DNA of 64,000 bases, taken from contig NZ_LFCT01000017.1 of assembly GCF_008692605.1 (NCBI RefSeq), forward strand, positions 62,001-126,000. The letters are read 5' to 3'. Origin of the DNA: Sphingobium estronivorans (GTDB lineage: Bacteria > Pseudomonadota > Alphaproteobacteria > Sphingomonadales > Sphingomonadaceae). Positions within the stretch are counted from its first letter, which is position 1. Every line of letters starts with the position of its first letter. Positions 35,957-44,101 of the stretch are shown here, piece by piece. The notes below the pieces were generated by a model, which had not been told where the DNA came from, made no database searches, and saw nothing but the letters and a program-made list of their open reading frames with translations. A program made the translations under genes and the position numbers.

Positions 35957-36392
35957 CTAAGGTGTTCGGGTTGGGCAGGGCAGCGATGATCGCCGCCAGC
36001 CCGGCCCGGTCGCGCGCCGCATCGGCCAGGCTGTGCTGGTCGAGGACGGCCAGGAAGGCGGCGGTGGCCGCCTTCAAAATGCCGGACAGGCCGCAGGCGG
36101 GACGGATCGCGCAGGAACCGCAATCGGCCATGTTCATATCGGGTTCGGCGTGACGGACCACTTCCCCGATGCTGATGGTTTCGGCGGGGCGGGCGAGGGT
36201 GAACCCGCCGCCGCGCCCGCGCTGGGTATCGAGGAAGCCGCCTTGGCCCAGATGATGAACGACCTTCATCAGATGATTGCGCGACAGGCCGTAGGCGTCC
36301 GCGACCTCCGGGATCGTGGCGCGGCCGGAAGGCTTCACCGCCAGATGGATCAGGACGCGCAGGGCATAGTCGGTATGGCGGGTTAATTGCAT
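35901..36392 (-). CDS. Rrf2-family repressor, NsrR-like
   Basis: A 163-residue Rrf2 regulator. A winged helix-turn-helix occupies about 1-60 ('RATIPEVADAYGLSRNHLMKVVHHL'). The iron-sulfur cysteines are Cys91, Cys94 and Cys100 (CGSCAIRPAC), as in NsrR, whose cluster is destroyed by nitric oxide. The ATG giving MQLTRHTDYALR is the standard Rrf2 start. It diverges from a globin gene, the usual NsrR target class, and a candidate operator lies between them. The last 20 residues (ending SSSPAEPRSD) are an unusual tail that runs into the opposite gene. Confidence 0.88.
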   Translation of the reverse strand: MQLTRHTDYALRVLIHLAVKPSGRATIPEVADAYGLSRNHLMKVVHHLGQGGFLDTQRGRGGGFTLARPAETISIGEVVRHAEPDMNMADCGSCAIRPACGLSGILKAATAAFLAVLDQHSLADAARDRAGLAAIIAALPNPNTLATDACASPSSSPAEPRSD

Positions 36393-36454
36393 GACGTCAC
36401 CGTTAGAAGCGGAAACATCGCTTTTCAAACATTCATTCTGTTTACATCTTAAAA

Positions 36455-36473
36455 GATGCAACGTAAATGCACC
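36455..36473. promoter_or_regulatory. Candidate NsrR operator
   Basis: GATGCAACGTAAATGCACC matches the NsrR consensus GATGYATTTNAAATRCATC at 15 of 19 positions. It lies between the divergent repressor and globin genes. An overlapping inverted repeat (CATCTT-AA-AAGATG, 36445-36458) is also present. Assignment is by pattern only. Confidence 0.45.
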
Positions 36474-36501
36474 TTATCGAGTCTCACGGAAAGGTGCATG
36501 A

Positions 36502-36950
36502 ATGACCCAGTTGACCGCCGAAACCATCGCCATCGTCAAGGCTACCGCGCCCCTGCTGCGCCAGCATGGGGTGGAGATCACGACGGCCATGTACGCCAGG
36601 CTGTTTCAGGACGAGTCGATCAAGGGCATGTTCGATGAGGCTGCGCAGGAAAGCGGCGAACAGCCCAAGCGCCTGGCCGCCGCCATTCTGGGTTATGCGG
36701 AGAATATCGATAAGTTGCAGACGCTGAACGGCGCGGTCGCGCGGATGGTGCAGCGGCATATCGAAACGGGCGTGAAGGCCGAACATTATCCCAGGTGGCC
36801 GAAGCGCTGCTGCCGGCGATCCGCGACGTGCTGGGCGAAGACGGGGCGACCGATGCCGTGCTCAATGCCTGGGGGCAGGCTTATTGGTTCCTCGCCAACA
36901 TATTGATCGGCAAGGAAGCCCAGGCTTATGAGGATGCGGAAGCGGCTTAA
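36502..36950 (+). pseudogene. Single-domain globin (nitric oxide dioxygenase type), frameshifted
   Basis: The first 97 codons read as a flavohemoglobin-type globin: Tyr31 (B10), Gln54 (distal region) and His86 (proximal, MVQRHIETG). At 36790-36792 the run CCC breaks the frame; adding one C restores PQVAEALLPAI through to NAWGQAYWFLANILIGKEAQAYE and a stop at 36948-36950, giving 149 residues. As written the protein ends in an unrelated tail (RWPKRCCRRSATC) and loses its last helices. The reductase domains of Hmp are absent, so the intact gene would be a single-domain globin. A real mutation and a one-base sequencing error in the C-run are equally compatible. Confidence 0.85.
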
Positions 36951-37486
36951 GCCGTCGCCCTCAAGAGGGTCAGACGGGCTTTGCCGACGTCGCGGGTTGC
37001 CTCGACGGTGAAGCCCTTGACCTCCACATCCTCGCGCCGGTCGGTTTCTATGCTGATCCAGGTGGCGGGTCCAGTCCAACCCAGACGGCCCAGCTTGTCC
37101 AGCGCCACCGATCCCGCTCCCGTATTATAGGGCGGGTCCATGAAGATCAGGTCTAGCGGTTGCGTCGTCGGGCCGAGGGACAGGACGCTGCTCTGGCGGA
37201 TGTCGGGGCGCAGGCCGAATTTGTCGCCATTGGCCCGGATCACGTCGAGCGCGGCGCGGTCCTGCTCCACGAAGATACAGCTCGCCGCGCCGCGCGACAG
37301 GGCCTCGAAGCCCAGCGCGCCGGAGCCTGCGAAGAAGTCGCCCACGGCCAACCCCTCAAAGGAGCCGATACGGCTCAGCAACATCGAGAAAAGCGTTTCG
37401 CGGGTGCGGTCCGCCGTCGGGCGCGTGGCGTCGCCTTTGGGCGCGGCCAGCGGGCGGCCGCGCCATTGCCCTGCAATGATCCTCAT
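36947..37486 (-). CDS. rsmD: 16S rRNA (guanine966-N2)-methyltransferase
   Basis: A 179-residue SAM-dependent enzyme that methylates G966 of 16S rRNA. 'MRIIAGQWRGRPL' is the family N-terminus, 'DFFAGSGALGFEALSRGA' is the SAM-binding loop and 'MDPPYNTG' (about 115-122) is the catalytic DPPY motif. Its start overlaps the stop of rluB (ATGA), and its end overlaps the globin stop by four bases on the other strand. Confidence 0.95.
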   Translation of the reverse strand: MRIIAGQWRGRPLAAPKGDATRPTADRTRETLFSMLLSRIGSFEGLAVGDFFAGSGALGFEALSRGAASCIFVEQDRAALDVIRANGDKFGLRPDIRQSSVLSLGPTTQPLDLIFMDPPYNTGAGSVALDKLGRLGWTGPATWISIETDRREDVEVKGFTVEATRDVGKARLTLLRATA

Positions 37487-38394
37487 TTCGGCGCCTTCAG
37501 GTTTTTGCGGAACAGGACAAGGTCATGCTGGCGCACTTCCTCGACCGCGCCGGAAGCCAGTTCACCAAGATGGAACGGGCCATAGCTGGTGCGGATCAGG
37601 CGGTTCACCTGAAGCCCCAGATGTTCGAGCACGCGGCGGACTTCGCGGTTCTTGCCTTCAGTCAGGGTCATTTCGATCCACTGGTTGCGGCCGGTGCGGC
37701 GTTCCAGATTGGCCTCGATCTGACCGTAGCGAATGCCGTCTATCTCTATGCCTTCGAACAGGTCCTCAAGCTGGTTCTGGCTGATTTCACCGAAGGCGCG
37801 CGCCCGGTAGGTGCGCGGAACGCCGGTGGAGGGCAGTTCCATCTGGCGCTTGAATTCGCCGTCGGTGGTCAGCAGCAACAGGCCCTCGGTCGTCATGTCG
37901 AGCCGGCCGATCGGCATGACACGCGGCAAATCCGCCGGCAGCTTGTCATAAATGGTCGGGCGCCCGCGCGGGTCGCGCTCGGTGGTGAGGAAGCCCGATG
38001 GCTTGTGGAACAGGAACAGGCGCGTAGGCGCAGGAGCCGCGACCGGATTGCCATCGACCGCGATGCCCTGCAGCGATGTGAGCAGCGTCGCCGGCGTGGT
38101 GATCGCTTCGCCGTTCAGCGTGATCCGGCCGTCCTCCACCATCCGCTCGATCTCCCGGCGCGAGGCGACGCCGGCGCGGGCGAGCAGTTTTGCGATACGC
38201 TGCGGCTCGTTCTTGCCGCTGGCGGCCGCCGCCGCGCGGGCCGGATGCGGGTTTGCGGGGGTCTTCGGCGCCGTCTTCGCCTTTTTGAAGGGCGGGCGGG
38301 ACGGGCGCGAGGCTGCGGGCCCGGGGGTCCCAGTCCGTTTGGGACCGCCGGGGCCTGACCGGCGCGGCGGTCCAGATTTTTTCGGCGGTTCCAC
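37483..38394 (-). CDS. rluB: 23S rRNA pseudouridine synthase, RluB/RsuA family
   Basis: The GTG at 38392-38394 is preceded by AAGGA eight bases away and gives 303 residues. A basic, Pro/Lys/Arg-rich N-terminal extension (about 1-60) precedes an S4 domain ('RIAKLLARAGVASRREIERMV') and the catalytic domain with Asp in GRLDMTTEGLLLLT and 'EGKNREVRRVLEHLG'. RluB modifies U2605 of 23S rRNA; RsuA and RluE/F relatives are alternatives, so the target base is inferred. It is translationally coupled to rsmD, which pairs two rRNA-modifying enzymes. Confidence 0.9.
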   Translation of the reverse strand: MEPPKKSGPPRRSGPGGPKRTGTPGPAASRPSRPPFKKAKTAPKTPANPHPARAAAAASGKNEPQRIAKLLARAGVASRREIERMVEDGRITLNGEAITTPATLLTSLQGIAVDGNPVAAPAPTRLFLFHKPSGFLTTERDPRGRPTIYDKLPADLPRVMPIGRLDMTTEGLLLLTTDGEFKRQMELPSTGVPRTYRARAFGEISQNQLEDLFEGIEIDGIRYGQIEANLERRTGRNQWIEMTLTEGKNREVRRVLEHLGLQVNRLIRTSYGPFHLGELASGAVEEVRQHDLVLFRKNLKAPK

Positions 38395-38554
38395 GGAAGA
38401 GTTCCTTTTCAAAACGGGGTGGCATTCCCATATCGGGAGGGCCGGAAAATTGACCAATGGTGCTGTGCCTGCGCCTGTGCGCAGGAGCGATAGGAAACGC
38501 TCTTGGGCGTTGCACGTTGGTTGGCTGAATGGCGCAATTGGGGCGGATCGGCAA

Positions 38555-39013
38555 ATGTTTTTCGGGCTGGTAAAAGGGGAAGCCGGGGCGCGAGGGCGCC
38601 GCAAGGCCATTCGGAGCATCCTGGTAGTCGAGGATGAGCCGCTGGTTGCTTTCGACAATGAACATGCGCTGGAAACGGCCGGCTATCGCGTGGCTGCGAC
38701 GGTCGATGAATATGCCCATGCCGTTAGCGTGATCGAGGAGGAAAATGTCGATCTGGTCATTGCGGATGTGACATTGCACGGCAAAAGGACCGGAATCGAC
38801 CTCGCCCGCTTTGCCAGCGGCAAGGGGGTGTCGGTGCTGTTCGTGACGGGCGCCTGTCCCGTCGATGCGCAGGAAGTGGCTTTGGGCTGTCTTGCAAAGC
38901 CTTATGCGCCCCGGGACTTGCTGGGCGCGATTGACGTGATCGACGCGCTGCTGCGTGGAAAGACATTGCCGCGTTTCCCGGAGGGGTTGCATCTGTTCGA
39001 GGAAATTGGCTGA
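38555..39013 (+). CDS. Stand-alone response-regulator receiver
   Basis: A 152-residue protein made of one receiver domain with short tails and no output domain. The phosphorylation site is complete: acidic pair Glu26-Asp27, phospho-acceptor Asp71 (LVIADVTLHG), Thr98 and Lys115 (LAKPYAP). Such proteins relay phosphate or bind a partner. No histidine kinase is nearby. The start has only a weak ribosome binding site, so a different start is possible. It diverges from rluB across 160 bp. Confidence 0.9.
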   Translation: MFFGLVKGEAGARGRRKAIRSILVVEDEPLVAFDNEHALETAGYRVAATVDEYAHAVSVIEEENVDLVIADVTLHGKRTGIDLARFASGKGVSVLFVTGACPVDAQEVALGCLAKPYAPRDLLGAIDVIDALLRGKTLPRFPEGLHLFEEIG

Positions 39014-39073
39014 ATTTTTAGAGTGCGCTGCGTTAAAGCGGAGGCCAAGACGCACGCTCTCAATCTTGTTGTT

Positions 39074-39119
39074 GCATCCTTTTGAGCAGAAAACCGTTTG
39101 CCACTTTTCTGTCCGATGC
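39074..39119. repeat. Dispersed palindromic repeat, copy 1
   Basis: GCATC and GATGC bracket an inner inverted repeat (CAGAAAA with TTTTCTG) around CCGTTTGCCAC. The reverse complement shares its core, AAAAGTGGCAAACGGTTTT, with a second copy at 42358-42401. It fills the gap between the receiver and AmpG-like genes. Confidence 0.7.
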
Positions 39120-39201
39120 TCCAGACGCGCTGCGCCGCTTGCCTCAGGCGCATTTGCCCATATGGTGGCCCCGATCAAACCATGTGGGGGCGCACGCACT
39201 T

Positions 39202-40524
39202 ATGACCGACATCGCCAAGGGTACCGGAAATTGGCTGGATGCGGTCAAACCCTATGTCGAAAAAGCGCCTCTGGCAGCGCTTTTCCTGGGGATATCCTCC
39301 GGTTTTCCCTTTGCGATGATCGGGGCCAATCTGGCATCGCGGCTGGCGCAGGACGGGATCGACAAGAAAAGCGTCACCGCCTTCAGCCTGGTTCTACTGG
39401 CCTATAATTTCAAATGGCTGTGGGCCTGGGTGATTGAGGGGGTGAAGCTGCCCCTGCTGCACCGCATGGGGCAGCGCGTGTCCTGGATGCTGGTGGCAGG
39501 ATTGCTGGTGATGGCGGCCGTGATCAATCTGGCGATGGTCGATCCGGCGGCCGACATCATGGGCACGGTGCGGGCCGCGATCCTGCTGGGCATCGCGGGC
39601 GCCACCTTTGACATCATCATCGACGGTTATCGCATCGAGATATTGAAGCCCGAGCAATTGGGCATCGGCGCGGGCATGTCGCAATATGGTTGGCGGATCG
39701 GCGCGGCGGCGGCCGGTGCCGTGGGGCTGGTGGTCGCGCAGCATTGGAACTGGACGGTGGCCTATCTTGCCTGTTCGCTCTTCGCGCTGCCCGCGATATT
39801 GGCGGCACTGGTGGTCGGGGAACCGCAACGGCATCGCGAGATTGCGACGCGCCAAAGCGTCGGCAATCTGGCGCAGGCGATTGTCGGGCCGTTCATCGAC
39901 TTCTTCCAGCGCAGGGGCGCGCTGCTCGTCCTATTATTCATCATCGTTCACAAGATCGGCGACACGCTGGCCAATCTGACGTTCCGTCTGCTCTTCAACG
40001 ATCTGGGCTATAGCAATGACGAGATCGCGCTTTACGATGTCGGCGTGGGTTTCTGGGCGCTGCTCGCGGGCATTTTCGTGGGCGGTGTGCTCTATGCCCG
40101 GCTGGGGCTGAAGCGGTCGGTCATGGTCAGCCTGATCCTGATGGCCATTTCCAATTTCAGCTTCGCGGCGCTTGCGGCGGCGGGGAAAAGCAATTTCGGC
40201 ATGGCCGGTGCCATTGGCTTCGAGAATTTCGCCAGCGGGATCGGTGGGGTCGCGGTGGTCGCCTATTTCTCGGCGCTGTGCGATCTGCGCTTTACCGCGG
40301 CCCAATATGCGATGATCTCGGCGGCGGCGAGCATATTGGGGCGGTTCCTGACCGGGACCACCGCCGGAGCGTTGATCGAGCGTTTTGGGTATGTGGACTT
40401 TTATCTGCTCACGACCGTCCTGGCGCTGCCGGGCATCCTGTTGTTCTGGCTGCTGATGCGCGCCGGGCTGGTTGAAACCAGCGTCGGCAGCGCGGCGGGG
40501 GATGCAACTCAGCCCGCCGCATAA
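39202..40524 (+). CDS. AmpG-like MFS permease
   Basis: A 440-residue major-facilitator protein with 12 predicted helices. 'APLAALFLGISSGFPFAMI', 'DIIIDGYRIEILKPEQLGIGAGM' and 'FGYVDFYLLTTVLALPGILLFWLLM' resemble the AmpG family, which imports GlcNAc-anhydroMurNAc peptides for cell-wall recycling. The start MTDIAKGTG was chosen because the region before it contains the dispersed repeat. GGGGGCG lies about 12 bases upstream. Its end overlaps the end of the opposite gene by 16 bp. Confidence 0.88.
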   Translation: MTDIAKGTGNWLDAVKPYVEKAPLAALFLGISSGFPFAMIGANLASRLAQDGIDKKSVTAFSLVLLAYNFKWLWAWVIEGVKLPLLHRMGQRVSWMLVAGLLVMAAVINLAMVDPAADIMGTVRAAILLGIAGATFDIIIDGYRIEILKPEQLGIGAGMSQYGWRIGAAAAGAVGLVVAQHWNWTVAYLACSLFALPAILAALVVGEPQRHREIATRQSVGNLAQAIVGPFIDFFQRRGALLVLLFIIVHKIGDTLANLTFRLLFNDLGYSNDEIALYDVGVGFWALLAGIFVGGVLYARLGLKRSVMVSLILMAISNFSFAALAAAGKSNFGMAGAIGFENFASGIGGVAVVAYFSALCDLRFTAAQYAMISAAASILGRFLTGTTAGALIERFGYVDFYLLTTVLALPGILLFWLLMRAGLVETSVGSAAGDATQPAA

Positions 40525-40949
40525 AGATCGAGCGGACGGCCCAGATCATTGTGGGCTTGGGCCACCGCTTGCAGGCAGGTGAGCGCTCCCAAGGCATGGT
40601 CGTTGCCGAGCAGCGTCGCAACCTTGTCATAGGCGGCACGCGGGTCGCGCAGGGCATTTCCGACCGCCTGCATCATCAACGCTTCGTCCGTCGTCATGCG
40701 GGAGCAGCAGCAGGGGGCGACCAGAATCTTGCGGCTCGACATGCGGGCCAGTTCCAACATCATGGCGCGCATCAGGACCAGCGGGCGGCGATAGCTTCTT
40801 CCGAAAGCGCCCAGCATCGCGTTGGCGGCATGGGCGTCATTGACCCCGGCGGTCGCCATCCGGCGCATCACATAGAGAAACAGCCGGTTGCCATAGCTTC
40901 CGGGAATTGGGCTGGGCTGATCGAGGGAGGGGGACTCTCCATGCGCCAT
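40509..40949 (-). CDS. Cysteine-motif protein, DUF6628-like
   Basis: A 146-residue soluble protein, helical throughout, with a conserved-looking CCC triplet (KILVAPCCCSRMTTDE, about residue 78-80). It resembles the sphingomonad family DUF6628, recalled from memory and not searched. No catalytic fold is recognised; the triple cysteine suggests metal binding. GAAGG lies nine bases before the ATG. A Fur-box-like inverted repeat sits 46 bp upstream, so regulation by iron or a related metal is plausible. Confidence 0.75.
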   Translation of the reverse strand: MAHGESPSLDQPSPIPGSYGNRLFLYVMRRMATAGVNDAHAANAMLGAFGRSYRRPLVLMRAMMLELARMSSRKILVAPCCCSRMTTDEALMMQAVGNALRDPRAAYDKVATLLGNDHALGALTCLQAVAQAHNDLGRPLDLYAAG

Positions 40950-40994
40950 GCGTTGGTACCTTCTGCCTTGTCGTTGGAAGGCAAGAGTACGCTA

Positions 40995-41011
40995 TTGCGA
41001 GTCAATCGCAA
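40995..41011 (-). promoter_or_regulatory. Fur-box-like inverted repeat
   Basis: On the minus strand TTGCGA-TTGAC-TCGCAA is a perfect 6-5-6 inverted repeat, close to TTGCGAATGATTCGCAA, a Fur-type core. It would fall between a TTTACT -35 and a TAGCGT -10 of the DUF6628-like gene, a common operator position. Confidence 0.45.
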
Positions 41012-41017
41012 GTAAAT

Positions 41018-42340
41018 TCAATCTGGATATTGGTCGTTCAGACGCAAAATCTCGCCTGCCAGATAAAGCGATCCCGCAATCAACAGCTTGGGCGCGGGCT
41101 GATTCTCTCCCGCAACAGCGGCGATGGCGTCGGCGGCGTGGTCATGCGGAGTGCAGGATATGCCCCAAAGGTCGGCGATAGCGGCGAATCGTTCCGGCGG
41201 GTGATGGTCATGACCGGGAACAGGCAGGGCGTGGATATGGGCGACGCGGCCTGCAAAGGGGATGAGATAAGCGTCCAGATCCTTGTTCGAAAGCATGCCG
41301 ATGATAAGCTGGAGCTTCTGCCCTTCCAGCCGGTCGGGGGTGAAGAAGGCGGCGATCGCTTCGCCCGCGCCCGCATTATGGCCGCCGTCCAACCACGCCT
41401 CGGCGCGTTCCGGCAGCGTTTCCAGTAACGGGCCGTGCTCGAGCCTTTGTAGGCGAGCCGGCCAGTGCGCCCAAAGCGGAGCGGCCTTCAACGCTGCTTC
41501 GCTGATCGGAATGACGCTCTGATGACGCAACATGGCGAAGGCCAGCGCTGCGTTCTGAGCCTGATGCGCGCCGGGGAGGCGCGGCAGCGGCGTATCGAGA
41601 TGACCGTGATCGTCGCGATAATGGAGGCGGTCACGATAGATGGCGGCGTCCCAGCTTTCGCCCATGGCGAACCATTGGGTGCGGTTGCGGGCGGCGGCAT
41701 CCAGCATCACGGGGAACAGGGAATCGGAATAGCGCTGCGTGACCAGCGGTGCGCCGGGCTTGGCAATGCCGGCCTTTTCGGCGGCAATGTCCTTCAGCGT
41801 GTGCCCAAGGAAGCTTTGATGGTCGAGGCCGAGTTGGGCGATGCCGCAGATCACCGGCTTCTCGATGACATTGGTGGCGTCGAGGCGACCGCCCAGACCC
41901 ACTTCGACGATGCAGGCGTCAGCAGGACGTTCAGCAAAGGCCAGGAAGGCGGCCGCGGTGGTGACTTCGAAGAAGCTGGCGCCGATGCCTTCCGCCACGT
42001 CGAGGACGCGTGAGAGATAGTGGGCGAGCGCTTCGTCCGAGATCAGCGTGCCGTTGATGCGAATGCGCTCGTTGAAGCGGACCAGATGCGGGGAGGTGAA
42101 AACATGAACGCTCTTGCCGTCGGCCTCCATCGCGGCGCGCAGAAAGGCGCAGGTCGATCCTTTGCCGTTGGTGCCCGCGACGTGGAAGGCCGGGGGCAGC
42201 GAACGGTGAGGATTGCCGATACGCTCCAGCAGGCGGGTGATGCGGTCCAGGCCCAATATGTCCGCGCCGGGAGACAGTGTCGCGAGGCGGTCAAGCTGGG
42301 CCTGGACGCCCGGATCGTCGGAGACGGCATGGTCGGGCAT
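41018..42340 (-). CDS. folC: Folylpolyglutamate / dihydrofolate synthase
   Basis: A 440-residue Mur-ligase-fold enzyme that joins glutamate to dihydropteroate and to folates. The P-loop HVAGTNGKGST, 'FTSPHLVRFNERI', 'VEVGLGGRLDATNV' and 'WLDGGHNAGAG' are all present. The start MPDHAVSDD was chosen because the in-frame ATG at 42370 lies inside a dispersed palindromic repeat (42358-42401). It follows accD on the same strand by about 75 bp, the trpFBA-accD-folC order common in alphaproteobacteria. Confidence 0.95.
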   Translation of the reverse strand: MPDHAVSDDPGVQAQLDRLATLSPGADILGLDRITRLLERIGNPHRSLPPAFHVAGTNGKGSTCAFLRAAMEADGKSVHVFTSPHLVRFNERIRINGTLISDEALAHYLSRVLDVAEGIGASFFEVTTAAAFLAFAERPADACIVEVGLGGRLDATNVIEKPVICGIAQLGLDHQSFLGHTLKDIAAEKAGIAKPGAPLVTQRYSDSLFPVMLDAAARNRTQWFAMGESWDAAIYRDRLHYRDDHGHLDTPLPRLPGAHQAQNAALAFAMLRHQSVIPISEAALKAAPLWAHWPARLQRLEHGPLLETLPERAEAWLDGGHNAGAGEAIAAFFTPDRLEGQKLQLIIGMLSNKDLDAYLIPFAGRVAHIHALPVPGHDHHPPERFAAIADLWGISCTPHDHAADAIAAVAGENQPAPKLLIAGSLYLAGEILRLNDQYPD

Positions 42341-42357
42341 TGGCGCTTTTTCCCCAA

Positions 42358-42401
42358 GCATCCCGCGCAAAGTGGGAACCGGTTTTGCGCGATGATGATG
42401 C
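42358..42401. repeat. Dispersed palindromic repeat, copy 2
   Basis: GCATCCCGCGCAAA, then GTGGGAACCGG, then TTTTGCGCGATGATGATGC form an imperfect hairpin between accD and folC. It shares the core AAAGTGGGAACCGGTTTT with the copy at 39074-39119 (opposite orientation). Confidence 0.7.
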
Positions 42402-42413
42402 GTTACAATGTGT

Positions 42414-43265
42414 TTACGCGGCGGCGCGGGGGGTGAGGTAGCCGATCACCCGGGCGAGCGTATCGCGCAATTCGCTGCGGTGAACCACCATGTCGAGCAT
42501 GCCGTGTTCCAGCAGATATTCCGCACGCTGGAAGCCATCGGGCAGCTTTTCGCGGATCGTGCTTTCGATGACGCGCTGGCCCGCGAAGCCGATCAGGGCA
42601 TTGGGTTCGGCGATCTGAATGTCGCCCAACATCGCGTAGCTGGCGGTCACGCCGCCGGTGGTCGGATCGGTCAGCACCACGATATAGGGCAGGCCCGCAG
42701 CATGGAGCTTCTGGATCGCGACGGTGGAGCGCGGCATCTGCATGAGGGAGAGGATACCCTCCTGCATGCGCGCGCCACCCGCCGCGGTGAAGATCACATA
42801 GGGGCATTTATGGGCGATGGCTTCGTTGACGCCCTGGATGAACGCCGCACCGACGCCCATGCCCATGGAGCCGCCCATGAAGGCGAAATTCTGCACGCCC
42901 ATGACCAGCGGCACGCCATCGATCGCGCCGCGCGCGTTGATGAGCGCATCCTGATCGCCGGTCGAGGCGCGGGCGGCCTTCATGCGGTCGGGATAACGCT
43001 TGGAATCGCGGAATTTGAGCGGGTCTTCCTGCACATGCGGGGTCGGCAGGAGGATGAAGCCGGCGTCGAGGATATGCTCGAAACGCTCCGACGGACCGAT
43101 GCGGCCATGATGGTCGCAGCGCGGACAGACGGACAGGTTGTCTTCCCATTCCTTGATGAAGATCATCTCGGCGCAGGACGGGCATTTGTGCCACAGCGTT
43201 TCCGCCGTGGTTTCCTTCTTGGCCATGAAGGGAAGGGCGTTGCGGACGCGGTTTATCCAGCTCAC
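42414..43265 (-). CDS. accD: Acetyl-CoA carboxylase carboxyltransferase subunit beta
   Basis: A 283-residue protein. The GTG start overlaps the trpA stop (GTGA) and gives [12 protein letters not shown]; longer readings would run through trpA. A zinc ribbon (CPSC near residue 28 and CPRC near 47) precedes the carboxyltransferase core ('[14 protein letters not shown]', '[16 protein letters not shown]', '[10 protein letters not shown]'). AccD pairs with AccA to transfer carboxyl from biotin to acetyl-CoA, the first step of fatty acid synthesis. Confidence 0.96.
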   Translation of the reverse strand: MSWINRVRNALPFMAKKETTAETLWHKCPSCAEMIFIKEWEDNLSVCPRCDHHGRIGPSERFEHILDAGFILLPTPHVQEDPLKFRDSKRYPDRMKAARASTGDQDALINARGAIDGVPLVMGVQNFAFMGGSMGMGVGAAFIQGVNEAIAHKCPYVIFTAAGGARMQEGILSLMQMPRSTVAIQKLHAAGLPYIVVLTDPTTGGVTASYAMLGDIQIAEPNALIGFAGQRVIESTIREKLPDGFQRAEYLLEHGMLDMVVHRSELRDTLARVIGYLTPRAAA

Positions 43266-44101
43266 AGGGCGGTCTCCCGGAAATGAGGGCTGTTGGCGTT
43301 GAGCGCGCCGCGCAGGGCGGCGACGAAATCCTTGACGAAGGGCGCGGCGGCATCGCCGTGCGAGCCGATAATGTCCACGATGGCGGAACCTACGACCACG
43401 CCATCGGCGACCCGGCCGATGGCGGCGGCCTGCTCGGCGGAGCGGACGCCGAAACCCACCGCGACGGGCAGGTCGGTGGCGGCCTTGAGGTGCGCGACGG
43501 CCTGCTCCACGGCGGCCTGCGCGGCCTGCTGCTTGCCGGTGATGCCCGCGACGGCGACATGGTAGAGGAAGCCGCTGGCGCCGTTCAGCACGGCGGGCAG
43601 GCGCGCCGCATCGGTGGTCGGTGTCGCCAGGCGGATCAGATGGACGTTCGCAGCACGCAGGGCCGGACCGATTTCGGCATCTTCCTCCGGCGGCACATCG
43701 ACACAGATGACGCCATCGACGCCTGTGGCCTTGCACTGGTCGGCGAACCATTCGGGCCCGCGCACCAGCATCGGATTGGCATAGCCCATCAGAACCAGCG
43801 GAACCGCAGGGTGTCTGGCGCGGAAGGCGGTGACGATGGCGAAGATGTCCTTCGTCTTCGTGCCGGAACCCAGGCTGCGCAGATTGGCGAGTTCGATTGC
43901 CGGACCATCGGCCATGGGATCGGTGAAGGGCATACCGAGTTCGATGATGTCGGCGCCCCCCTCCACCAGTGCGTCAAGGATCGCGGGCATGTCGGCCACG
44001 GTCGGATCACCCGCCGTCACGAAGGTGATAAGGGCGGCACGGCCTGCTGTCTTGCAGGCGGCGAAACGGGCGGAGAGGCGGTCGGTCATCGCGGAGGTCA
44101 T
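43262..44101 (-). CDS. trpA: Tryptophan synthase alpha chain
   Basis: A 279-residue TIM-barrel enzyme that cleaves indole-3-glycerol phosphate. The catalytic glutamate is in [19 protein letters not shown] and the catalytic aspartate in [13 protein letters not shown]; the phosphate site is '[11 protein letters not shown]' and '[10 protein letters not shown]'. Its ATG overlaps the trpB stop by four bases and its stop overlaps the accD start, so the three are coupled. Confidence 0.97.
   Translation of the reverse strand: MTSAMTDRLSARFAACKTAGRAALITFVTAGDPTVADMPAILDALVEGGADIIELGMPFTDPMADGPAIELANLRSLGSGTKTKDIFAIVTAFRARHPAVPLVLMGYANPMLVRGPEWFADQCKATGVDGVICVDVPPEEDAEIGPALRAANVHLIRLATPTTDAARLPAVLNGASGFLYHVAVAGITGKQQAAQAAVEQAVAHLKAATDLPVAVGFGVRSAEQAAAIGRVADGVVVGSAIVDIIGSHGDAAAPFVKDFVAALRGALNANSPHFRETAL

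Noticed and set aside
36790..36800. Programmed frameshift in the globin gene
   Set aside because: The site is a short C-run without a typical slippery heptamer or a stimulating structure just downstream, and such globins are not known to need one.
41018..42370. folC starting at the ATG at 42370
   Set aside because: That ATG lies inside a dispersed palindromic repeat; the ATG at 42340 starts where family members do.
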